Shown piece after piece: positions 33,510 to 44,032 of a stretch of DNA of 64,000 bases (its first letter is position 1; every line of letters begins with the position of its first letter). Made by a program: the position numbers and the translations under genes. The notes beneath the pieces are model-generated. The model was not told where the DNA came from. It saw nothing but the letters and a program-made list of their open reading frames with translations, and ran no database searches. Source of the DNA: Lindgomyces ingoldianus (lineage: Eukaryota > Ascomycota > Dothideomycetes > Pleosporales > Lindgomycetaceae); assembly GCF_010093535.1 (NCBI RefSeq), contig NW_022985182.1:383785-447784 (forward strand), given 5' to 3'.

Positions 33510-35866
33510 CTAGCTCGCCGAGCTATCTGCTTCCGGCGGCGTTGGAGAGTTCCCCTCCTCCTCAACCAACGGCGGTGGTACAACTCCTGTACTCTTCCTC
33601 TTATTCTTCTTTTCCTCATCCCTCGTCTTGGGCGTGGAGATGATACCATTTGCCGCAGTGGGGCCGGACTTGCCATTCATTGAGTTCGCAGCGGCTGTTG
33701 GGCTAAGAGTCGCATTAGTTCTTGCTCTGGGTGCAATGGCGGAGTAGCTGGTGGAGATCTTGGAAGTGCCTTCGGTGGTGTCTGATGGCGCGGCAAAGTC
33801 TTTCCATTTACGCCAGCCGTCGAAGTCGATGAGAGCTTGCATACAACCCCATTCCTTGACCTTTCGCTCGAGCCAAACAAAGTTGACAGGCTGGAACACA
33901 GGATTAGCAGAACGATGCTCACATTGAGTCAGTCGTTCCTCACCTTTGTTAGGAAATCATTGCATCCTGCGGCCAAAGCCTCGTGCCTGTCACTCTGTAG
34001 CGAGCTAGCCGTGAGCGCCACAATGATCACCGGACTCTTAAAGAGATTCTTGTCACCCAGCTTGTCCTCGCCCTGCACATTTTCGTTCTTTCCGTCATCT
34101 CCCAGCTTGCTGTTCGGTGTCTCACTGCTTCCGCTGCTGAACACCCCGATACTGTTCACCCGCTCTAACCGCCTTATTTCTTTTGTCGCTTCTAGCCCAT
34201 TCATTATAGGCAATTGAATGTCCATGAGCACTAAATGGAATCCGCCCGCCCGCCATTTAGTGACAGCCTCCTTTCCATTCATAGCCCTTTGCCAGCGAAC
34301 TTTTAGGCGCTGCATGAAAGCTCCCAGAACTCGCAGATTGATGATGTTATCTTCCACAATCAACACATTGATTGGTGGCACCGATCCATCGAGCAAGCCA
34401 GCGGGGAGAGTGGGTGGCTCAACTGCCTTGGGTTTCCTCCGCTTCTTGTCTGGCCGGGGGGACGCGACGCGAGGGATAGGAGAAGTAGAGTTTTGCCGTA
34501 CAGCCTGCTCGGTTGGGGCGGGGGGAGTAGCTATGGGAGCGTTTCCCGAGGTGGTGGAATGCTTTGTTTCGGAGGCGGAGGAGTCGTGGCGTGGGCGATT
34601 GGCAGGACGTACGGCATTGACGGAGCTAGGGACACCTGTTAACGTGGTCGGAGAGGCAGTGTTATGGCGTGGATACTTCGGTCGGCCGTGATGCAGCCTC
34701 CTCGTGCTGCCTGGAGAAGGCAATGGAGGCAATTGTCCTGTTTGAAGAACGGCGATCGAGTGGGGAGCATGCGGGAGCGAGCCTCTGCTCTCGTGGGAGC
34801 TTGTCATTATAGTAGCTGGCGACGGGTTGACGATGGGCATCGGCGGAAAGTATTCTGACGAGTTCTCGAAGGGCCTCGAGTCATCATGATGAGAGTAGTA
34901 TAGTGGCACACGCGGCGAAGGCTTGGGCGTCCTCCGTTGAGGGACGTCGATGATCAGAGCTTCATTTATTGTCTGACCCCCGGGATAGTACGCATCTAGC
35001 GTCCTACACATCTCCTCTTCTGGGCCGAGTATCCTATCGCCGGACTTCGCCGTGCTGTCTCTTGGACACATCCGCAACGTGACGTCTGGTGGGTCGAAGT
35101 TCTTGCCCAATGAATTCGCGTATTTCTTCAATATCGTGTCCCGCACATCATCGACCAAGTCATCCTCGCGTATCTGCACCAATGTCGCGGAGGAATTCGG
35201 CCTCTTGACCCAAATCTTCCGATGCAACATGCCTGCCAAGCCAGCCGAGCTGGAGAAGTAGTCCGAGGCAGGAGGAGGGCCAACGTCGACCCCAGCCGCA
35301 GCAAAGGGGGGTAGATCAGGTTCGAGGAGGGTTCTTATTATGCGCGCATTCGAGTTCGTGACGAGCGATTGGCGTCGGATCACGCCTGGTGGTGCCGGCC
35401 TCGAGCTGGGGCGTGTCGCGGAGAGAAGAGGGAGTTCAGAGGGATCTTCAGTCTCAATGGGAGTCTCGACGGCCTGAGGTAGCACGGGCTGGGTGAGGAG
35501 AGGGATTGGAGAAGGCTCTTCAAGCGTGACTGTGGGACACGCAGTTGGCACGTCGGTGTTGTTTTTCTGTGAATGTCGATCCCTTGAGGTCGAGCTTTCG
35601 GCACGATTGTCGGCAGCGGCCGTTCCAAACAGATCACCGGTCTCTGGCAAAACAGCCGACTGTGATAGCTGCTCCGAGTTGTCTGCGGCCACATCGGCCG
35701 TCGACACCTCTGGCAGCTTTGTCAAAGAGACGCTTCTATGCAGGCTGCCTTTCCGCGGGCCTTCGGTGCTGCCGACCGACGAGGCGATAGAGCGTGCAGA
35801 GGCAGCGCTGCCTCTCCGAAGCAGCTTGGTTCGTGCATTATTGAGCCTCGATTTGAGGTCGCCCAT
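33510..35866 (-). CDS. SSK1: SSK1 response regulator of the HOG pathway
   Basis: Two exons: 33,944-35,866 and 33,510-33,890. The 53-nt intron has donor GTGAGG, a CTAAT branch and acceptor TTCCAG. The product is 767 aa. The start is the ATG of MGDLKSRLNNARTKLLRR; the frame continues upstream only to a TTG. The N-terminal half is Ser/Pro-rich. The receiver domain spans about 499-641 (INVLIVEDN, phospho-acceptor Asp549 in LVLMDIQLPIMNG, conserved Lys in NDFLTK just before the intron) and carries the long insert before VIIVALTA that is typical of fungal Ssk1. It is followed by PVNFVWLERKVKEWGCMQAL and a variable tail. Ssk1 receives phosphate from the histidine kinase-Ypd1 relay and activates the Ssk2/22-type MAPKKK under osmotic or oxidative stress. 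High confidence. Confidence 0.95.
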
Positions 35867-38266
35867 AATTAATCCGGGCAACCGGCGCCGGCCAGCAAAG
35901 CTCGCAGAGGAGGGCTTTCGTGAGGTCGTGGCGACGAGACAGCCGACGGCGGGAAGGCTGGAGCTGTGGCGCAACAGCTAAGCATAGGAGGTCATGGGTG
36001 TGAACTTGAGGGGAAGGAAAACCACGCGCAAATGGGGGGAAAGATAAAAATGCGGGCGCACAGGAAACACAAAGGAGCGGATTGAGGTCAAGTCAAAATA
36101 GAGGCAAGGAAGGCAGGCTGCGCAACACGCGCGAGTTGGTGATGTGTTTTTCGCGATCAGGTCGGGCATGCCATGTTCATATTCAAGCTAGTGCTTCCAT
36201 GCGATTTGCTCAAATGAGGCTGCATGCTGCCCCTTCACCACTATCAATTCAAGCAACCCATCCTCGCTGGGCGCTCCTTCGCCACCTCCAGCTGTCCACA
36301 CGCGTAAGCACCGAGAAGAGTACGCAGAGTCTATGTCTCACGATACCTGCCGGGCAAACTTACTCGCTGGCCAGTGACCCGCTGCTTGCGGCCACAACTC
36401 TTTGACTGCTTCACCATTCAACCACCCAGCTTGGGCTATCCCAGTATCGCATCCTCTCATGGTTGCTTCCACGTCTGTGTCCAGTATGTCTTGCTGCCGT
36501 TTGCTGCCTGAACAGCTGTACACTTGCCACCTTCTCCGGATCTTGTTCGCTTTTCCGCCAAACTCCCCTCTTAGATTCCTTTCATGAGCATGCTCTCCAC
36601 ACGTATGCACGTTCTGCAGCGTCACTGAAATAAGAGGCCAATGGACTGCCACACATGTACCAAGCCACAGGTCAGTGCGCGTAATCTTAACGGCCACTTC
36701 GTCTTCTTGGTCGATGGTTCGTTTGCCACACGATGCTCAACCTGCATAAACTTGAAAAATACTAACTTCCAAGCCGTTTTTGATGCGCTCCACGCGTTGA
36801 ACTGACAGCCAGAAGCCTCTGAGGAAATTATTCGAATCTCGTCATCCCGCTGCTAATTTCTCATCCCTTTCTCGCCTTCGATCCTGAGGCGAAAAGGGAA
36901 CCGATAAGAGATTGGGAACGGATAAGCAGAAAGCAACTCCAAAACTCTAGGCCACTTGACCGATCGAAAGATACCAATTTCAAAAGCTATCCATCCAATC
37001 GGCGAATATCTCAAAGGTATTAGAGGGTTCAGTGGACTCCGCAGACAAGAGCTTAATACCACCTTCTAATACTCCGATTCAAGAAAGTAAGAAGCCTATT
37101 AGTCGTCTTGCACTTTTTGAAGACCTCACATTATTCCCCTTCTGAAGACAGCTTCAGCATTCCGATTTCAAAGAACGAACGATGAAATGGCATTGCCTAT
37201 GAGATCATTTTGTCAATCTCCATAGAGGATCTCTAAGACCCGAGGACGAAAAGATCACCTCGTGGGTGTGGCAGCTCCGCGGCAAGCTAACTCCCACCAC
37301 ACCGCAGATCGAGATCACGATCAGAAAATCGACAGTATTCTTTTTTCCGTAGGCTGTGATCTTAAGCCGACAGGTATGGTGCAGATCAATCTTTTGAAAA
37401 GGAGAAAAGGCCTGGGCGGCGATCCCGACATGTCCGACTCGATTTCACGAAAAGTAGTACGCACACCAAAGGTCAGCGAAACGGTGAATGTCTACTTCAC
37501 GTGGCTCAGATCCCATTGGAACGTTTGCTGGGGTGACACCTCTCTTAAAGCGTCTTTCGCCGTTCCACTCCCCCCAATTCTTTATTGTCCAGTAAGGAAA
37601 ATAATCATGCTACGGGGAGGAAAAACTTAAGAGACCCTGGGGAAGGGTTTCATGAAGTCTTGAAAAGGAATTGCCCCCAATTCTAGCTACGTAGGAGAGG
37701 ATGACAAAGGTATTATAGTCGCGGTCGAGGAAGCGTCTGAAGCTGACGAAGGATGATAAGCTACCTAGGTAAGTATTTGTGCCAACACAAACGATTTCCT
37801 TTGATTTTTTACTACCGGGTTACCCACTCATTCGCTTTCGTTTCCAACGTCGACAGCGTCGACACGTAGAGAATAACCACGAGACGACCTACAAGCTCCC
37901 CTGTGTACCGTCAGCCCTCTTTCAAACATCCATGGCTTTCTTTTAAATCTATTCTCATTCCTACATACCCCAATAATTAAATCGGCAGTGCTCCCCACTC
38001 CCCAGATTTTGTTCACCTTCATCCAGTCAACCCCGAACGTTCTCCAAACATGACGAAGTACTGCTCAGGAGTTTCCTTCACCCTCACCCTTGGAAACTCT
38101 CAATCTACACTCTCATGTCCCAGAATCTATCTAAAATCTAGAAAGCGTTTGCGCCCCTGGAGCCTCCAACAAACCACCACAAACCAATATCCCCTACAAT
38201 CAACGCCCCTACAACTGTAAACCATCGTTTCTCTGCCACCTCCAGTGCCCCAACATCACAACCATA
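35867..38266. other. SSK1 upstream region, no gene seen
   Basis: About 2.4 kb. The SSK1 frame stays open for 36 codons beyond the chosen ATG. The longest other frames (122 codons plus at 37,262; 119 codons minus at 36,338) have no motif. From about 38,040 the plus strand becomes extremely C-rich and G-poor up to the next gene. Confidence 0.5.
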
Positions 38267-38878
38267 ATGCGCAATCTACCCAGCACTCCCACCCACAACA
38301 TCGCCAACAAACCCACCCCTCCCCTGACAGCCCCACCCACAACCTCCCATAACCCAACTCTCATATCAGCACCAACACTCCAACCCTCACCTCCTAAATC
38401 CACTTTGAATCTCCTCAATCCTCCTACCAAGCCCTTCATCTGTCCCACCTGCTCACACACAAACCAACACTCTACCTCTCTAGCTATCTCCCATCCCAAC
38501 AGCTCTCATCCTGCCGCTGTTTGCAAAATCTGTTTTGCAGATTTCGAACGCAGGGAAAGGGATTTTAGACATAGGGCCGAATTGACTAGTTTTCCGAGGT
38601 TGTTGGAGCTTGAGGAGTGTGTGCAAGATTCAGGGCAAGAAGAGGGGAGAGTGGGTGTGGATATGAATATAAGTAAGGAGGAGGAGAGTAGAGCGGGTAT
38701 AGGAACGGGAACGCGAATGGGGATGGGGGCGAGAATGGGCATGCTAGGGGGTGTATATGGGAGTTTAGGATGGGCATTAGGGATAGGGATGAGGATTTTT
38801 AAGGAGGGGAGGAAGAGGCGTGGCAGTGAGAGTAGTGAGGGTAGTGGGGGGAGTAGCGGAAGGGGGAGAGGGATGTGA
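38267..38878 (+). CDS. Zinc-ribbon-like protein with possible C-terminal membrane segment
   Basis: Single exon, 203 codons. The N-terminal 60 residues are Pro/Thr/Asn-rich. Two CxxC pairs follow, FICPTC (about 65) and VCKIC (about 92), about 24 residues apart, as in a zinc ribbon. They are followed by the charged FERRERDFRHRAEL. A Gly/Met-rich hydrophobic stretch (MLGGVYGSLGWALGIGMRIF, about 160-180) precedes a basic, Ser/Gly-rich tail and could be a tail-anchor-like helix. I know no family. Support for a real gene is the paired CxxC motifs, an A/C-rich leader ahead of the ATG, and the same C-rich-to-G-rich sense-strand switch seen in proven genes nearby. Against it, the skew itself makes long frames easier by chance. 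Confidence 0.5.
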   Translation: MRNLPSTPTHNIANKPTPPLTAPPTTSHNPTLISAPTLQPSPPKSTLNLLNPPTKPFICPTCSHTNQHSTSLAISHPNSSHPAAVCKICFADFERRERDFRHRAELTSFPRLLELEECVQDSGQEEGRVGVDMNISKEEESRAGIGTGTRMGMGARMGMLGGVYGSLGWALGIGMRIFKEGRKRRGSESSEGSGGSSGRGRGM

Positions 38879-40043
38879 AAGGTGATCAGGAGAGGAGAAC
38901 TGAGGGAAATGGAGATGTGATGTCTCGTGTGAGTTTGGGCGAATGCGCTAGTGTCTCGGGCCTAGATCTAGAGGATTTAGAAGAAAGATATTCACCTACC
39001 GCAAGGTTCAGACTTATAGGCAAGGTATTGTGCTTACGTATCCACCAATGCACGCGACCAAGAAAGCAGCTAAGAAAAATTACCAGGCACAATGTGCACT
39101 ATACTTGCCACTCTGTGATCTTAGCCTACGAAGCTAACTACGAGCATACACGAAAGCCCAGCATCTGTTATTAAAACTCTCCATCAACCTCACCATTAAA
39201 TCTATACATCTCCCAAGAAAACCCCCCTTTCCACATCCTCCCATACAACTTTCCATTTTCCAACTTTACTGTAAAAGACACATCTAAGGTACACCCCTAG
39301 ACCTAGACCTAGACCTAATCCCAGCACATGTACCCATGAATTCTCCACACAAGCCAGAAATAGAATCTGTCATACGGTCCCTGAGTCTTTGCTAAACCCT
39401 CTCCAGCGCCTTCCCGCTACCACACCCAGACATCCTTCATAGAACGCTACGCTTGCTAATATTGGTTGTTGGAAAATGACTATATATCCTCACGCAGCGA
39501 TGCTTTCACCCTTGCAGAGAGTCTCATCACTAGCATCCAATCTCGTCTGTTCCAACGCATTCTTCCCATGACAAACAAACAAATAGAATATGACATAATA
39601 TGATACGCTATATATGATATAATGTCTGCAACCAGTACCAGTGCACCTAACCGCCCACCGAACCATATCAACATGAAGCATGTCCGTCACAAGGTATCAA
39701 TCATCTCAGATATGCGTCAACCTCTTATCATGGGGACGCATGGTAGCTAAGCCAAGTCAAACCCAAGGAAAAGACCGGATAATCAAAACAAGAAAGAAAG
39801 AAAAAAAGCAAATGGAAGATTTCGACAATACACCACCTCATAATCGGAGTAGCACTGCGCTTCGCTACTGTGTTGGTGCATTTTCTTCCTCTGGCACTTT
39901 TCCTCCTCTTGAAGAGCACTGCAACTCCATCCCACCTCAAACACTACCCAACTCCCTCCTCGTTCAAAAACGCCAAGTGCAGTCATCCCAACCACCCATC
40001 CATTTCCTTCCTTCCCTTCCCTTCCACCCCCCCCATATATACC
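38879..40043. other. Convergent 3' flanks
   Basis: About 1.2 kb between the zinc-ribbon gene (plus) and the PKA gene (minus). G-rich on the plus strand up to about 38,990, then C-rich toward the PKA stop, so each 3' flank is G-rich on its own sense strand. Contains a short CCTAGA tandem at 39,296-39,318. No other gene seen. Confidence 0.5.
39296..39318. repeat. CCTAGA microsatellite (3 units plus CCTAA)
   Basis: Three perfect CCTAGA units followed by CCTAA. It resembles but is not the CCCTAA telomere unit; probably a simple tandem. Confidence 0.7.
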
Positions 40044-41592
40044 CTAAAAGTCCCTAAAACACTCCTCCCACTTATCCCTCATTTCCCTCGAATATGGCTC
40101 TCTATTTTCACTCTCAGGCTCATACTCATCAAAATTCCTCGTATCCGCAGGCCCCCGCAAGTGCGGTACAATCGGACCATGCACTTTGCGGTTATACAGA
40201 GCGTTCCAATCGATCTGTCGGAACCAGGGATGGGATTTGACTGCTGAGGCGCCTCCTTTGATGTTGCCGAGGCGTTTTGAAGTGTCGACGGTGCAGAGGC
40301 CGGAGATTAAGTCACGGGCTTCTGAGGACATGGCGGAGGGAAAGCGCACGCGGCCTTCGACGATTCTGGAGGTTGGTTAGTGGAGGGGCTTTCGGAGGTG
40401 GAGAGAGAGTAGGGGGGGTTACTGTTCGTAGATTTTCATTGGGTTATGGTCCCAGAAGGGAGGTTGGCCGACGAGGAATTCATAGACTAGGATGCCGAAT
40501 GCCCACCAATCTACGGCAGTTCCATGACCTATTCGCGATGAGTATGATTTCTCATTCCCAACATGAGGATGGGGTGTACCTGTGTTCCGGATGACCTCGG
40601 GAGCGAGGTATTCAGGGGTTCCACATAATGTGTATGTTTCCCCTTCTCCAGTCAGTGTAACCACACACAAGCCGTAGTATCTGCACTCACTATTCTCTAC
40701 CTTCTTCGCGAATCCAAAATCGACAAGTTTCAGATGCCCTTCTGCATCTATGAGGATGTTCTCGGGCTTTAAATCCCGGTACGCTACCCCCTCCTTCTCG
40801 TGGAGGAACTCTAATATCAGAACGATTTCGGCGGCATAAAATTGCGAGGTTGGTTCGTTGAACCGGCGCGCTCTTCGGAGATAACTGAACACTTCGCCTC
40901 CAGGGCAGTAATCGAGCTACGCTGTGTCAGCAGTTGGTTTCGCCGGATTGGGAGGAGTTGGCGCGACACACCAGCATGTATAATGAATCGTGATCCTGGA
41001 AGCTCGCTACCATGGTCGTGATGAAGGGATGGCCCGCGACGGCAGCGAGCACATTGCGCTCGTTTCGCACATGTTCCACCTGCTTGAGGCGGATCACTGA
41101 GACACGGCTATTAGTCGCTGCAGTCGGATCTGTGGGGGGAGGGACGCCCGCATACCGTCCACTTTGCGCAGAATCTTCAACGCAAATACCTTGTTCTGGT
41201 CCTCGTCTCTGGCATTGTTGAGCCGTACAAGCCATACGCGCGCGAATGTTCCTGGCGTGACGGTCAGCACTTGATCAGAGCAGACGGGCCAAAGTCTCCG
41301 CACCCGTTCCCAGAGTCTTTATAAGCTCGAAGTCGTCCTGTCGCAGCACCTGCGACGAGTGCCCGACAGTTCGCTGGTCCCCGTCATTGGCGATCTGATC
41401 CGGGCTCAGAGGGCGCTTGTGGTCCTCCCAATGCGCAAGAGAATGCTTCTCCTCCTCGCGCGCGCGCTCCATGGCCGGCGAGTCCTGGCGGTCGTGAGAG
41501 TTTGGCAACTGATTGGCTTGCGGTGAGGGCTCCCGATTGGAGTGGTGGTGATGCAGAACGCTCGAAACCGTGTTCCGAACTGCTGCGGCCAT
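40044..41592 (-). CDS. PKAC: cAMP-dependent protein kinase catalytic subunit
   Basis: Seven exons: 41,304-41,592; 41,156-41,251; 40,972-41,096; 40,691-40,916; 40,580-40,642; 40,423-40,528; 40,044-40,365. Coding length is 1227 nt (408 aa), and all six introns are GT-AG, 48-58 nt. The N-terminus has a His run (about 14-17). The AGC kinase core follows: GTGTFARV at about 95-102, ALKILRK with Lys122, YRDLKPEN with Asp218, DFG at 236, and the activation loop [16 protein letters not shown] with Thr250. The C-tail is complete and ends in the F-x-x-F motif (CFRDF). PKA phosphorylates targets when cAMP releases its regulatory subunit; in fungi it governs growth, morphogenesis and stress. The short N-terminus without a Gln-rich extension suggests the second (PkaB/CPK2-like) isoform. 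PKA identity is certain; the isoform is inferred. Confidence 0.93.
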
Positions 41593-42581
41593 GGCTGCTG
41601 GTGTGCGCGGGTTGCAGGTGCGAGAGGCGCGGCTTCTTTCCTAGAACATTGCTGTGCGGGCGTGGGCGAGTTTGTAGGAGGGTAAACTGCTGGTGCCGTG
41701 TCAGGACCTTCTAGAGGTCGGAGGCGCCGAGTGTGCTGTTACATTCAACCATGGACGGGGCAGCGTAAGATGTCGAGGTCTGGAGTGTGTAACTCGGATG
41801 GCGGGGGTTACATGGGTCAGAAAGCGCCTGCAGACATGACAGATGACGCACGGCGTGGGGAGTGCGTCCGATGAAGCCACCGGTACGGGAGTGAAGCTGG
41901 ATGGTTCACGCCTTCTTCCATCGTCATTCAGTACAGCTGCACTTCACCTACTTCTGCTTGCTGCTGCGCTGTAGACACGTGGTGATATGTAAAACATTCG
42001 GGACCGTGTTTCGGGAATGGAGGTAATACGCACCCTCGCGTCCCCTTAATCACGACTCGCTGTTATTCGTCCCGAACACCCAGATTCAGCTCGGCGTCTG
42101 AACAAGACTGGACGCTCCGCCGTGCACTGAACGCTCCACCATGCATTTCCCGGCGTCGTGCAGCTTCAAAGTGCCGTGCTCGATGGTCCATCTTGGCAGG
42201 GCTGTGACAGGCTGTCGAGCCATGGGCCTAAAACTGGCAGAGCACCTTCATCGCTTCACCACGCAGGAGGAAGGCGCCGGAGTGTGTACCCCAAGATCGA
42301 CGGCTTTTATATGAAGTGGTATTTCCAATGCAGCGCACGCGGTACCACGAACCGCTATTCCAGAGTCCAAGATACACACATCAGGGCTCGATACGCTGGA
42401 AAGCGGCCACCGATCTCCTCCGCGTCTCCTCCGCGTCTCCGACCAGTCACAATCCTCCCAATGCAATGGCTCAATATAAGCCGAATTAGAAGGAAATACC
42501 AGAACTCCGTGACATTGGATGCCTGTGCCCGTCCATTCTACCATAAGTGGTTGTACATAGAATACTAAAACAGAAGTGTCT
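41593..42581. other. PKA promoter and VMA11 3' flank
   Basis: About 990 bases between head-to-tail minus-strand genes. A tandem CTCCTCCGCGT duplication lies near 42,415-42,440. The plus frame at 42,158-42,568 (136 codons) has no motif. No RNA gene seen. Confidence 0.5.
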
Positions 42582-43379
42582 TCAACCGCTCGCTCGGGTG
42601 TTGAGGATAAGAGCAACAATGAGTCTAGTGCAAGTTAGTGCATGACGCTCCTGGGACCATTTCAGCTTAGACAGTACGCACCCATACAAGCCCAAGACTT
42701 CAGCGAAAATCAGAATCAACACCATGCCGACGAAGATCCTCGACTGGCGCATGTATGCTCGCACGCCCTACCAAGGTCAGCATGAATCCCAGAGTTCAGC
42801 ATCTCCCGACGCACCACATCGCCCACGATTCCAATAGCATATCCTGCGGCCAACCCAGCCAGCCCTACCGACAGCCCAGCAGCCATGTGCAAGAATCCAG
42901 CATATAGCGAGTAGTTCTTGGTAGGGGGCGGCCGTATGTCACTCGCGATCAGGACTGAAATCACGAGGGCGTACACGGCCAGGATACCGGACATGACGAC
43001 GGGGATCAGGGACTGGATGGTGGAGTCAGTAGAAGTTCATATGGGTCATAATAAGGGAGCCTACCTTCATGATCAAGTCTGGCCTGTATGTTCCAACGCC
43101 CGCAATGCCTATGCCGGACTTGGCCGTCCCGTAGGCAGCTCCAACACCTGTACGTGATCAGCAGCTGGAGCATAGAGTGCAAAGGCTCAGAGCTACATAC
43201 ATCCAAATATCATCTATGGCAGCTTCAGCAACAGGTTAATAAGATTTCAGACGGGGGGGACGACTCACGGCGAATGCAATACCGCTCTGCAGCACTGTTA
43301 GCTCTTAGGTCTTCAGCGGCCAGGGTGAACCTACCATGCCAAAGAACGGCGCGAAGCTCGGCGTCAATTCGTTCTCCAT
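42582..43379 (-). CDS. VMA11: V-type ATPase proteolipid subunit c' (VMA11)
   Basis: Seven exons: 43,335-43,379; 43,269-43,286; 43,201-43,213; 43,065-43,147; 42,815-43,012; 42,682-42,767; 42,582-42,624. They total 486 nt (161 aa) in perfect frame with GT-AG introns throughout. The product has four membrane helices: [30 protein letters not shown], a central [18 protein letters not shown], and [18 protein letters not shown] with the proton-carrying Glu142. The [12 protein letters not shown] loop and the LILNTRASG end match the fungal-specific c' subunit and not c (VMA3). It sits in the V0 rotor ring, which pumps protons into vacuoles. Exons of 18 and 13 nt are unusually small. It is divergent from the Rho1 GEF gene, sharing 653 bases of upstream DNA. 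Confidence 0.95.
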
Positions 43380-44032
43380 CGTGACTATGCAACTCCTTCC
43401 TCGGGTGTGGCTTGCGGCGATGTGGTGGTGTGCGACGGACAGGGGGCGGCGATGGGTGAGGGTGCAGCGATGATGAGGCCTTGAGATACACAAGCCGGGC
43501 CTGGCCCGTGATCTCGCTGCTAGCCTTGGCAACTGACTGCCCGCTCGTCGGATTCGCAGCACCTTGAACTTGCTCGCCGCCACGAGCTGCAACGTGAAAC
43601 GGCGCTCCATCCCTCCCCCAGACGATATCTCCTACACTGTCTTTACTTTTCTATATTCCCATCGCGCCCATTCTTGCCTCCGCCGCCGCCGGAGCCCACG
43701 TCTGCCCCTCGCCGGGCCAGCTGGACAGGGAGATATCCTACCTCCGAGAACACAACACCACAGTTTTGTTGTTTCGACAATCGCCAACCCCCTCCCCGAC
43801 GACACGCCCTCCTCCCTCGCGCACCCCGCCGCGGTCCGTTGCCACTATACGTGACCATCGCTGCTGTCCCTGATCGACGAGTCCTTAGCACGCTGCGCCT
43901 CTCCCTGTTGGCTCTTCCGGATTACGCAGCGAACTGTCCCCCCTCCCCCAAAAGTCTCTTCGACCGCTCCCCCTCCCACCCCGGCGAATGCACAATAGGA
44001 AGCCCTAGATACTCGGAAATAGAGACGCCTAC
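43380..44032. promoter_or_regulatory. Shared divergent promoter, VMA11 / ROM2-type GEF
   Basis: 653 bases between the two start codons (43,379 minus, 44,033 plus). The right half is pyrimidine-rich on the plus strand, as expected for a fungal leader. No clear TATA box was seen on either side. Short frames here (for example 166 codons at 43,674-44,174) are by-products of the composition. Confidence 0.6.

Noticed and set aside
39296..39318. Interstitial telomere repeat
   Set aside because: The unit is CCTAGA and not CCCTAA, and only three copies are present.
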